Shown: positions 1-9,551 of the stretch, in pieces | How the letters are laid out: every line of letters begins with the position of its first letter | Numbering within the stretch: the first letter of the stretch is position 1 | DNA from: Poteriospumella lacustris | Lineage: Eukaryota; Sar; Chrysophyceae; Chromulinales; Dinobryaceae | NCBI GenBank assembly: GCA_008000375.1 | Contig: SMOI01000012.1 | Coordinates: 174,963 to 238,962 of the forward strand | Direction: 5' to 3' | DNA length: 64,000 bases | Made by a program: the position numbers and the translations under genes | Notes under the pieces: generated by a model | Databases searched by the model: none | The model's input: the letters and a program-made list of their open reading frames with translations, nothing else | Told to the model about the DNA's origin: nothing

Positions 1-3000
1 GTTTGATCAGCAATGAAGAACGTGCGAGCAAGAACAGCGGCGAACCGGAAACTTACATGAGGAAGCAATTGCACAATGCGACCGAAGGTGCCCATGGACA
101 CGGAGGAGGATGCTCCACCCGGTGGGGGTGACGAATTGCGAGTAGCCGCACTGTTCGGGGAACCGGCTCTTTCCGGGCTACGCGTTTGAGGTGCAGCAGC
201 AGCAGCAGTGATGCCACCGGTGCGAGGTTTGTGCGACTTTCCAGGTGCACTGGAGCTACGTTCAACCGCCGTCACACCACCGGCTCCTTTGTTACTTCCG
301 CCGCTTGGGGCAGCATCTTTGATCACATACGGCCCATCGACACTGGTGGTGACAACCACAGTTGTTTCCAAAGGGTTCGTGACTTCCACCAGTCGATAGC
401 AAATATCGGACGGTTTTCCAGCCGATGCAAACAACAACGTCGCCTTGGCCTTCAACTTCAGCGCCTGATGATCCTTGGCGTACGTATCAGCCTGCGCGAT
501 TTCGTAGGCATGCTTGTCAACTACCAATTGCGGATGAACGAGTGATCCTTCGACGAACAAATCGACGTTGAACAATTGAGCTCCGGGCGGAACCAACAAC
601 GCCGACGACGTGATCGACGCAGGTACTGAGGAGGGCGGGGCAGTATGCCCTGGTCGTTGTTTCAACGGACCCGCCAAGGCCGTCGCAATGGATCCTTCGT
701 CTTCTTGGACGACAATTTGGGCGGACAAGTTGGCTCGTTGGACTTGGGCCGGTGTCGCTTGCAGTAACGTGACGTGGAATTTCTCTCGCCCATACGCCGG
801 CAGCACCGCCATCATCGGCTCAATCTTGAACGGCGATTCCTTCGCAATGTCATCCCAGAAACGATATTTCGTTTTGACTTTACCGGTCTCGTGATCGACT
901 GCTAACGAGACTTTGATGGGGCCATACGCCTTCGATGCAATACCACGAATCGTCCATTTGATCACACCCGGTTTCGATCCACAGTTACGTACATAAAACT
1001 CACGATGCAAAGGATCACCCGTATGTTCACAGGCTTGTCCCAATTGCAACAATTGTTTCCCAAACCATTCCGGTGGTCCCTTGTAGGCACGATCCACGAC
1101 GGTAATACCCAACGTCGATTTTTCAATCACAATGGGGCAGCCTTCCACCCGCATGATCAACGGAATGTTCATTTTCCGAAGAACCTCACCTTCCTGCAAA
1201 TTCACTTCCACTTCATCGTCATAGACACCCGGAATATCATTGAATGCATGGACAATGACTTCATGGACACCCCAGGGGGGAATGATGTCATGCCCATGCT
1301 CCAAGAAATAACTCGCCCCCAGTCCCGACTGCAAGAACTTGCGATCTTCACGACGATGCAACTCTGCACCAATGTAATCTTTACCCGCCTGTGATTGGAA
1401 ACGATTCGTTCCATCTTCGTGTGGGGCCAGAACTAAATCTTCTCGTTCTTTCGCACCAATAGAACTCGTCACCGATTGACTCTCGACGCTTTGACTCGAC
1501 GAAAACCGTTTCGGCTTCTCAACAATGATGAATTTCTTCACTTTCAATTCGATGGGCGCCGGAATCGCGGACAAATTGCGAATCACCAACCGTCCGTAAC
1601 GTCGTTGATACAAGGGAACTTGTTCACCTAAGTTAATAGGCACAGGTGGTCGTGGCTCAGGTGCTTTGTCACCATGTGGGTATTGAACACAATCGGGAGG
1701 GGCAATAGGCTCGGGCAAAGCTTCTTTGTCTTCCAACGATAAAAATTCCAATTGAATTCCCTTGGCCACGGCCTTGAGACCAATACCCAACGGTAACGAA
1801 ATTCCAAACATTTTGCAGGCCAAACAATCGTCGATAACACCCGGCATCAACGCCGTAAAGGTACCTTCCACCACCAACTTCTCTTTGGCACCCAACGAGC
1901 CCTTGGCCGGGGTCAATGTATACGAATACATGGACGAGGTACCACCGGGACGTTGGAACTTGAATTTCGTCGGTAAATTGCAAATGTTCTCCAAGGTAAA
2001 CGCGAACTTGACGGGGCGGCCCACGAACACTTGTCCCAACGTGTGATGCATTGGATACAGCAGTACCTTCGGTGCTTGTACTTCGCCACGCAGATTCAAA
2101 AACTGTTTGTGTGCTTCAATCTTCCCACTGGCATCAAAGACCCGTGTTTCAATCATACCACGAATACGCTGCGGTTGCTTGCCGGCTTTCCCACGGACTT
2201 GTACCGTCATCGATTGGCCTGGTTCAACGACCCCGTTACTGGGTTCCACGGACACGATCGCATTCTTGATGTCAATTTTGAAGTCAGTGGTTCCTACCGA
2301 TGCCTGCGAATCGGCCACGGAGAAATCATCGCTGTGAATCGAGGAGGCACGTGACAACGTACTGCGTCCGCTGAGTGGGACACCGCCACCTCCTTGTTGC
2401 GAACGCGCCGTGTTGCTACCACTCACACCACCATTGGGCATCAAGACCGAGCCCAGCCTCTTGCCACCCGCCATGTTGTCCAAATGGATCGTCGGTTTCA
2501 TCATGAACATCGCCGGTACATCTCCTTCGTTGACGAAGGTCAAATTCGACACCGTCTCTTGTCCTACCCCCAACAATCCCAAATCGATTTCCGCCGTATC
2601 AAAACGAATCTGTGGACAAGAGGCGACGACATTGATCACGATATCTTCCGTCACGACACTGGTATCGCGCGCTTTCACAGGGATGGCAATCGTGTAACGT
2701 CCTAAGGCATGTACCGCCAAGACAAAGTCAACCGTGGTGGTCGTCTGAGGCATCAATAGTACACGTGGATTGTCTACGTGAACACTCACGACGTCGGTCA
2801 GCGATTCTGAATTCCCATCGATTTCACTCGCCACTTCTCGCATTTCTTCGAAAATGTCATCGATATGCGTCTGTGATAATCGTTTGACCACTAGACTATC
2901 CAACGCCAATTCCAATTCCAACGGTGCCGACGAGGCATTCGATAACTCTACCTTGCCGTGCCACTCACCACCTACCGACAAGGCACCGCCGACTTCCACA

Positions 3001-5867
3001 CAAGGAGGTTGAACCGTCACACGATGAGGTTCTACTTGACTGTGCACCAGAAAGGATACCCCCGCAAAGTTATTCAAACTACAATCCTTGAGGTATTCCA
3101 CCGCTTCATGTTGTACCTTCTCGTTCAACACAGATGCTATGTTGTCCCCAAGCAATTTCACGACATTGATCGCATCCAACCATATGACAGTCATCACTTG
3201 TTGCTCATCGCCACTGAAGGTCAACAAACGATCTTTGGACATTGCTCGGTGTCGATTCGCGATGTCTTCGTCATCTTCTTCCTCCTCGTTTGCTTCGTCG
3301 GCATCGATGTTGAACGGATCGTTGTTGTCTTTGCTGCCTTTTCCTTTTGCCGATCGGTAGTACAAACTGATCGGCGCGGTCAGTGATGGATGGTCGCCAC
3401 TACTGGTATCCCAGTCGTACATGAAGATGACTTCTTGTTTCGCCCCTTCTTCGACACTGGATTGAGCGTCTAAGGATTGATCATCGTCCGCAATGGCCGC
3501 CGTCTTTCGAAAATCATAGAAATGCTTCATCATCTTGCGTACCCACGTATCAAACCGTAAGATATCTTCTTCCAAATCGCCTCCCTGGTTTTCATTGGCC
3601 ACGTAATTGGTCACCAAGGCCATGATCGTTGATAAGGATATCAATCCTTTCTCGGTCGAATATGCACCATTGGGACGCTTGTACTTGTCCACGGTTCCCT
3701 TGGTCGCTAATTCCTCCAACCAACTTTTGAAACGTGCGAAATCGCCATGCCCAACGGTTTCTAATTTCTGCAGCGCTTTGGGTTGATCTTCACTGGGCAA
3801 TGCTGGGAAAGGCACGCCCTTGATCATCATCACCGCACGCATTGATATATCCGCAGGATGGCGTGGTGCATACACAATCTTGAATTCCCCGGCCCCTTCA
3901 CCCGCAATCACACCTCGAGCGGGCAAGATCTCAAAGGCATCGTGCTTGGCGCTATTTTCCGACATGTGCGACTGTGTATCCGATCCACCTTCCAAATTCT
4001 CACGAATGGACCGAAGCAATGAATGATTGGCAATGGAATTTTCCAATTCGGCACCACCCAAATGACCCTGAGTCTCTTGATACTGCGCGGTGCCCGGCTT
4101 GGAATCTTGCACGGTGAGAGGACGCTGCTCTTCAACACGCTTGTTGATCAATCGTTGTCCTTCCGTATGAATATGTTTGTCTTTCACCTTGGTGTCAATC
4201 CAAACCCATTCGTATTCCATCGGCAAACCCGTATCATTGATCACGGTAATCGTTTGGGTCGTTTCTGAGCCCACTGGCAAGTGCGAGAACATCAAGTCCT
4301 TGTATACTAATTCTTGATTGTCAAAGGCGACAGAATTGATCTCGCTGTACGTCATTTGAATCTCCTTGGCACGTGCAGTCACGGTAAACTCTCGCACCTG
4401 TCCGTTGTCACAACGAACGACGAAATTCCTGGACGATTGACCCAGGGTCAACGGCACATACTCAAATACCAAGTCGACATGATCGCCCTTCCGCAATTCA
4501 AATTGCGTGGGATAGATAGTAAATGGGGGGATTCGCAAGGATTTGCCTTCAATACACTCGTCTCCTGCCTCCATGATCACCTCAAATTTCCCCGTACCAC
4601 CCGTGTTCGTACACTGGAGCGAGGATCGTTGTGCATCCCCCACCAAACAATAACCAAGGTTGATTATCGAAGGAATACTCAAATTGGGTGGCTCTCGTTG
4701 GGCGGTGATTTGTACTCCTGTGATACCAGATTCGGTTTCCACTTTCACAACATCCGAAATATCACCCAATTCTACCGGACTGAAGGTGAGAGTACACGAT
4801 ACACTCATACCCGGGGCGATGACGCCATTTGGACAATTGGGAGGAAACTTCAATGGGGATAAATGCATAACGTTAGATTTGGGTTGAAGAATTCGAACTG
4901 TTCGAGAGACGGCCGAGACGTTTCGAAAGGTCAACGTGCGTTGATATTTGTTGCCAATGTCGTAGTCTTGAAACAAGACAATCTTCGGCTCGCAAACGAA
5001 CAGTGGATTATCCTTCACGGGAGGAGGCTTGCGACTGAATTTGTTCGATTTGCCTGAACCAACAGAAGCGGATGCACCAGCTAATGATTCTCCAGCAGCA
5101 GCAGCAGGATGACTATCCAATGACTCCGCCAGCGATCCAACCTGGCTTCCACCATCACCACCGACTTGATTGGGATGCGTCACGCCATCTTTTGTTTTCG
5201 TCAACATTTTGTTGACTGCCCTCGGATCATTGCGAGGATTTCTCAGATAGTTCAATTTGTGGTTGATAGAATTGAGGACGCTTTCATGCTCCAACTTTTC
5301 TTTCATCGACAAGATTTTGGGCCGCTCAATTTTGGGCTTTTTCTCTTTTGGAACTTTGCCTCCAGTTTCACTTGCCTCCTTCTGCTTTTGAACTTTAACA
5401 GTATCCTTTAAAGTTGCTGCAAATCGAACACTGACACGATCTTCCCTGAGTTCAGCTGTCTTTGTCATGTTTTGATAATGAGGAACATCCGGGTCTTGTT
5501 GAGCAAGATACTTTGCATTTGCCTCCCTCTTTTGTTCAGCCAACTCTGATATAGGAAGATTTCCAGTTCTTCGAAGGAAATTGGTTCTATTTTGCTGAAC
5601 CAGATCCTTCGCAATCAACAGAGTTCCCCCGAAAGTTTCATGTTTGGCCACCTCGCTGGGGTCGAGGTCTAATCGAGATGGAAGTGATGGAATATGCTGA
5701 CCCACCAAGATTCCCTGCTTCTTAAGCTCATCTTCATCTTTTTCTTCCTCTTCTTTTGCAAGATGTTGTTGAATACTCAAATATTGTAATAACGACTCCG
5801 CTTCTTTATTCTTCCGTTCGATATCCGCTTTGATCCTTTCAATTTTGCTTTCAACAGAGTCTGCCAT
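1..5867 (-). CDS. DLEC1: DLEC1/CFAP81-like axonemal protein, 3' part missing
   Basis: One open frame runs from an ATG at 5867 to the left edge, about 1,937-1,955 codons. A perfect GTAAGT donor at 56-51, in phase, suggests this exon ends at 57. Residues 1-100 are charged and helical. From about residue 285 come several ASH/MSP-like beta-sandwich segments, starting near NPLFVCEP and including a GYCLVGD stretch and an EILPARGV stretch. Their order and wording resemble vertebrate DLEC1, a ciliary protein of about 1,750 residues. ASH domains are typical of proteins bound to axonemal microtubules; HYDIN is the main alternative, but the order of segments fits DLEC1 better. The codon before the chosen ATG region is closed by an in-frame TAG with no other ATG between. 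It is divergent from the coiled-coil gene at 6247. The C-terminus lies outside the window. Confidence 0.8.
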   Translation of the reverse strand, partial: MADSVESKIERIKADIERKNKEAESLLQYLSIQQHLAKEEEEKDEDELKKQGILVGQHIPSLPSRLDLDPSEVAKHETFGGTLLIAKDLVQQNRTNFLRRTGNLPISELAEQKREANAKYLAQQDPDVPHYQNMTKTAELREDRVSVRFAATLKDTVKVQKQKEASETGGKVPKEKKPKIERPKILSMKEKLEHESVLNSINHKLNYLRNPRNDPRAVNKMLTKTKDGVTHPNQVGGDGGSQVGSLAESLDSHPAAAAGESLAGASASVGSGKSNKFSRKPPPVKDNPLFVCEPKIVLFQDYDIGNKYQRTLTFRNVSAVSRTVRILQPKSNVMHLSPLKFPPNCPNGVIAPGMSVSCTLTFSPVELGDISDVVKVETESGITGVQITAQREPPNLSIPSIINLGYCLVGDAQRSSLQCTNTGGTGKFEVIMEAGDECIEGKSLRIPPFTIYPTQFELRKGDHVDLVFEYVPLTLGQSSRNFVVRCDNGQVREFTVTARAKEIQMTYSEINSVAFDNQELVYKDLMFSHLPVGSETTQTITVINDTGLPMEYEWVWIDTKVKDKHIHTEGQRLINKRVEEQRPLTVQDSKPGTAQYQETQGHLGGAELENSIANHSLLRSIRENLEGGSDTQSHMSENSAKHDAFEILPARGVIAGEGAGEFKIVYAPRHPADISMRAVMMIKGVPFPALPSEDQPKALQKLETVGHGDFARFKSWLEELATKGTVDKYKRPNGAYSTEKGLISLSTIMALVTNYVANENQGGDLEEDILRFDTWVRKMMKHFYDFRKTAAIADDDQSLDAQSSVEEGAKQEVIFMYDWDTSSGDHPSLTAPISLYYRSAKGKGSKDNNDPFNIDADEANEEEEDDEDIANRHRAMSKDRLLTFSGDEQQVMTVIWLDAINVVKLLGDNIASVLNEKVQHEAVEYLKDCSLNNFAGVSFLVHSQVEPHRVTVQPPCVEVGGALSVGGEWHGKVELSNASSAPLELELALDSLVVKRLSQTHIDDIFEEMREVASEIDGNSESLTDVVSVHVDNPRVLLMPQTTTTVDFVLAVHALGRYTIAIPVKARDTSVVTEDIVINVVASCPQIRFDTAEIDLGLLGVGQETVSNLTFVNEGDVPAMFMMKPTIHLDNMAGGKRLGSVLMPNGGVSGSNTARSQQGGGGVPLSGRSTLSRASSIHSDDFSVADSQASVGTTDFKIDIKNAIVSVEPSNGVVEPGQSMTVQVRGKAGKQPQRIRGMIETRVFDASGKIEAHKQFLNLRGEVQAPKVLLYPMHHTLGQVFVGRPVKFAFTLENICNLPTKFKFQRPGGTSSMYSYTLTPAKGSLGAKEKLVVEGTFTALMPGVIDDCLACKMFGISLPLGIGLKAVAKGIQLEFLSLEDKEALPEPIAPPDCVQYPHGDKAPEPRPPVPINLGEQVPLYQRRYGRLVIRNLSAIPAPIELKVKKFIIVEKPKRFSSSQSVESQSVTSSIGAKEREDLVLAPHEDGTNRFQSQAGKDYIGAELHRREDRKFLQSGLGASYFLEHGHDIIPPWGVHEVIVHAFNDIPGVYDDEVEVNLQEGEVLRKMNIPLIMRVEGCPIVIEKSTLGITVVDRAYKGPPEWFGKQLLQLGQACEHTGDPLHREFYVRNCGSKPGVIKWTIRGIASKAYGPIKVSLAVDHETGKVKTKYRFWDDIAKESPFKIEPMMAVLPAYGREKFHVTLLQATPAQVQRANLSAQIVVQEDEGSIATALAGPLKQRPGHTAPPSSVPASITSSALLVPPGAQLFNVDLFVEGSLVHPQLVVDKHAYEIAQADTYAKDHQALKLKAKATLLFASAGKPSDICYRLVEVTNPLETTVVVTTSVDGPYVIKDAAPSGGSNKGAGGVTAVERSSSAPGKSHKPRTGGITAAAAAPQTRSPERAGSPNSAATRNSSPPPGGASSSVSMGTFGRIVQLLPHVSFRFAAVLARTFFIADQ

Positions 5868-6246
5868 CGCTAATATCAAACCTGCATGATCAGGTCTTGC
5901 AATAACAACACCCTATTCAGAGTATGACCTCACCGAATGGTCACAGTCACGATACTATGCCAATCTCCATCAAACCATGGGATCATAATGGTGAAAACAA
6001 ACGTTGGAAAACCAAATCGCTGATGAGATCAGCCGTTTCACTGCGGCTGCCACACTCCCCTTCCACAGCAGTTGGCGATTGAGTGATTCCAGATTGCTTC
6101 TTCTTGTTCACAGCTCCATAATGCACTGAATGAATAAGCAGCTCTCCAGAGATAAAACAAAAGCAAAAAAGATTTTTTCGTGAGAGAAAGATTACTATAG
6201 TGTTCTCTTTTCTATAAGGGCTTTTTGGATGGAAGATTGAGTTGAC
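5868..6246. promoter_or_regulatory. Divergent promoter region
   Basis: These 379 bases separate the start codons of the DLEC1-like gene (-) and the coiled-coil gene (+), so they probably hold both promoters. A CTATAAGG sequence lies about 35 bases before the plus-strand ATG. I saw no other clear element. Confidence 0.4.
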
Positions 6247-7076
6247 ATGGCACTGAAACTATCCGGAACGAAGTCGTTGCGACCTAAAGAGTTCACCCGC
6301 GAATCGTTCGCCGACTCGTTGAAGAAGACAGACAGCGAAAGATTCGCTGAAAATGCATTGCCGACATTATGGACTGCAAACGCAAATTTGATTTTGGAGC
6401 ACTGCAGATTGGACAGATATGAAAAGTTAGTTGTTGCATCCGGTGATAATTCTACTTCCTTTGGGTTCTAATCTGAATGCCCTTTCTGTACAGGAAAAAG
6501 TACCTTCGTGACACTGAGATTTTGAATCTCGAAGAACAAGACCGCAAGTTTGAGCGAGACGCTCGTGAAACATTTAGAACCAGTCGTATCGACCATATGC
6601 ATACTCTTCGCACCACGGAGACCAAAAAGATGGAAGATATGACAGAAAAGTGGAAACAAACGCAACTGGTCAAAAAGAATCGACGAGTTCGAGATTTGCA
6701 TTATGAATTATCGCTCCTTCAAATTGCGGAATTGAAAAATTTGCGCGAACGGCAAGTGCATACCAAGGACGAAGTGGTCGGCATTGAACAATTTGAGCGC
6801 AACATGAAAAGAATGGGCATCTCCGGTAACGATGGATCAGACCAACGGATGAGCATTTCATACGAAACAAAAGATGCGTATGAGCACAGAATTAAGGATC
6901 AGTTGAACTCCACGTTTCCTGCTGACAAAGAAGTTGGTGATTTCAAAGCGCACTTGAAGGAACGAACAGCTGCCAAGCGGCTGGCGCGCTATGAGAAAGC
7001 TCGGAGGCGACGACGCGCATTGGTTGATCAGGCCAATACTCTCGGAGCATCACAGCCAGAGTCAACAGAGACGTAA
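6247..7076 (+). CDS. Coiled-coil protein, two exons, possibly ciliary
   Basis: Exons are 6247-6425 and 6494-7076. The 68-base intron (GTTAGT...TACAG) restores one frame of 253 residues. The protein is very rich in Glu, Lys and Arg and looks like long helices or coiled coil over most of its length. It ends in a basic run (RRRRR) near residue 235 and a short polar tail. I see no catalytic motif and do not recognise a named family. Its start lies 379 bases from the divergent DLEC1-like gene, so a shared promoter and a role in the flagellum are reasonable inferences. The exon join is well supported by frame and splice signals; the function is not. Confidence 0.7.
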
Positions 7077-7465
7077 CTATTCGAAACTCCCTGCTGCACA
7101 TTTCTTGTACATACAACGTCACCGATGCAAACCGTGTAAAAGACGTAATTGCATGATTACACAAGCTGAAAATACCGCGACAATGCTTGAATACTGTTCA
7201 AAAGACTTTAAAGGCAATCGCAACAATGACATGGGGAGGCTGTACATGAAAGGCAGTTTTGGGCGGGGGGCGATCGACTATAGTATTCTCAAGGCTGGCA
7301 AGGCTCTTGGTGCAACTAAAGAGAGGTTCTTCAGGTGGCGGCAGAGTCGCGTTTATCTAGAGGATGTGGCAATACAGCACATTGGGTCTTTTATTTCTTT
7401 CCTAAATGATAGCTAAGCGGATCATCGCAAATGTCCTCAAGAGACGTAGCAATATTGTGCGGCAC
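7077..7465. other. Convergent 3' region
   Basis: This stretch lies between the stop codons of the coiled-coil gene (+) and the dioxygenase gene (-). It presumably holds both 3' UTRs. A GC-rich patch (GGGCGGGGGG near 7262) is the only feature seen. Confidence 0.4.
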
Positions 7466-8933
7466 TTAAAAAGTGCCGAAGCGCTCCTTCAACTCCGCAA
7501 CTTCGCGCTCAAGAATGCGATGTTGAGTAGAAGCAGCGTTGGAGAGACGCTCGAACAACTCAGCATCTTCAGAGTTGAGCTCTTCCTTCTTGACAACGCT
7601 GGACACTTCGGTCATGGTGGTAAGGACAGCAGCCAACTGGTTAGGAAGCCAGGTGACAATGGGGCTACCGCCAGTGGCCACAGGGTGGTTGGAGTACTTG
7701 ATGATGTACTCCTTAGTGAAACGCCAATGTCTGTCGCGGAACTCACGAACTTGATCCAACAAGCCCATGTACAAGACAGCCGAGGTGGAATCTTGGAGGG
7801 CGAATCCTCTGACACCAACGCTGCCGGCACGGTTGTGGACAAAAGTCAACCACTCGTTGTGGCGGACAGGACGGTATTGACGGAAATCCATCAAGATCTC
7901 GGTGAGAGGGTTCTTAGGCATCTTCTCAGTAAGCTGCAACAAGTTGTCGCAAGTGGGGATGATGGTATCATTGGCACCACTCTCGCCACGGTAGAAGTGA
8001 GGTTCATCACTGACGCCCTCGTAAATAACACCCTTCGGGAACATGGGCTGGTTCTTGGTACCCATGATGAACGAGCGGAAGCTGTTGTAAGCTCCGGGGC
8101 TGGATCTCTTCCACATAGTGTCCATGATGCCGTTGATAGTTCTCATGGTGCTGGTCAGGTCTCTCAAAGCACCGTTGAAAGCAGGTCTGTTCTGCTCTTC
8201 AGCACGGTTGATGACCGACAGAGTGTGACGCACTTGATCGCCGGTGTTGGCAACCATGGCAACATGAACCAGAATGAAGCCGTGCTCATGCTCGCTGCCC
8301 TCAAAGGCACGAATGAGCTCCAAGTTGTTGTAGTTCAAATCGCCCTGAGGATCCTTGCGCTTCCAGTTGTACAGGGCGTACGAAAGAGCGTACTCCATGA
8401 AAGGCTTGGCGCCAATCTTGTCAGCAATCTTAACCAATGGCACGGCGATGTTCTTGGGAAGAACTTGACGACCTAAACCGTAAGTCTTGGTCTTGCGGTA
8501 CTCGAGATCGCAAGGCTCCAAGAGGTAGGAGCTGGCCCAGAAAGTGTAGTCACGGAACAGAGCACAGAGAAGGGCAGAGTCGTCGATGTTGTCGACATCG
8601 TACAAAGGAACTTTGGCGCTAGCTTCGCCGAAGGTTCCCTTCATCAAAAGACCTTCCCTGCCATCCTTGGTGGTCTTAGGCATCTCCTGGAGGAGCTGTT
8701 CAAGCTCCTTGAACTGCGGGGGAAGAGTTACCAAGGGGTCCTAAAATCAATCACAATACATCGCGATGAACGTCGTGATCTTTGCGACCACCCAACAACG
8801 ATAAACAAACCTCGCGAGGCAAGAAGCCGTTCTCCAAAGTGACCACAAACTGGGGATCAGAGTTCTTCGGCTTGTAGGAGCCGAAGGAAATATTGCGAAC
8901 AAGGCGACGAGCGGCAAAGCGAGCACGAAACAT
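7466..8933 (-). CDS. IDO: Indoleamine 2,3-dioxygenase
   Basis: Exons are 8811-8933 and 7466-8740, with a 70-base intron at 8741-8810, giving 465 residues. The family is a haem dioxygenase that opens the indole ring of tryptophan to N-formylkynurenine, the first step of the kynurenine route to NAD. Family signatures are clear: LPKNIAVP near residue 136, a YALYNWKRKDP stretch near 163, SGAND near 295 and RDRHWRF, whose His (about residue 379) matches the proximal haem ligand of human IDO1. GTGG-type loop residues appear as ATGGSP near 399. Exon 1 begins MFRARFAARRLVRNISF, which is Arg-rich with no acidic residue and resembles a mitochondrial presequence. An upstream in-frame ATG at 9005 would add 24 residues but would hide that presequence. 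Tryptophan 2,3-dioxygenase is excluded by the motif set. Confidence 0.9.
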
Positions 8934-9074
8934 CTTCAGCTTAGGACTTATAGGAAGACAAAGGATTTCAAGTGATTGAAAAGTGTTTTGAAGGAAATTT
9001 CCCACAGATCCTTCGTGTTGATTAGATCGTTTTCGAAATCAAAGCCCAAAGTAAGTCGGCACCAGCGAAGCAAA

Positions 9075-9365
9075 ATGAACGGCTTGAAGTTGGAAGTTCA
9101 ACTTGCGGCGGTAACGACAATGGATCCCAGATACCTAGATATACAAACAGCTTGGGAACGAATATCGAATGTTGTGCCAGTACAAGATCCTGACAGATTA
9201 CGTCGAAAAGATTCAGGAATAGGCCTTACGATTCAAGAACAAGATACTCAGATACTGAACTGTAACGATTGCTTGGCGATAAGAATGTCAAAATCGACAG
9301 CGAATGGGACGACAGAAACATCACAGGTCACACCTGGTCATGAGACATGCATGGACGGATTGTGA
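9075..9365 (+). CDS. Doubtful small ORF, 96 residues
   Basis: An ATG at 9075 opens 96 codons starting MNGLKLEVQL. The composition is ordinary for a soluble protein, without repeats, signal peptide or membrane segment. Its start lies 141 bases from the divergent dioxygenase start, and the BspA-like gene begins 186 bases downstream on the same strand. It could be a small gene, a 5' exon of the BspA-like gene, or chance. I know no homologue. Confidence 0.25.
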   Translation: MNGLKLEVQLAAVTTMDPRYLDIQTAWERISNVVPVQDPDRLRRKDSGIGLTIQEQDTQILNCNDCLAIRMSKSTANGTTETSQVTPGHETCMDGL

Positions 9366-9551
9366 GCATTTTTATGGCCCATAGTGTGGACCTCAGAAAG
9401 TACTTTCATTGTCAGCCTTCATCATAACTGAGAACGTCTGATATATGAGACTGAAGGATCCATTCATGCCCTGTATCCAACAATCCGAGCAAATAAAATG
9501 TTGTACACGAAAAAAGCCTAATTGTATGATAATTGAAAGTCATATAAGACG

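Noticed and set aside
7406-8476. A 356-codon plus-strand frame antisense to the dioxygenase
   Set aside because: It lies exactly opposite a well-supported exon, has no recognised motif, and is explained by the codon bias of the real gene.
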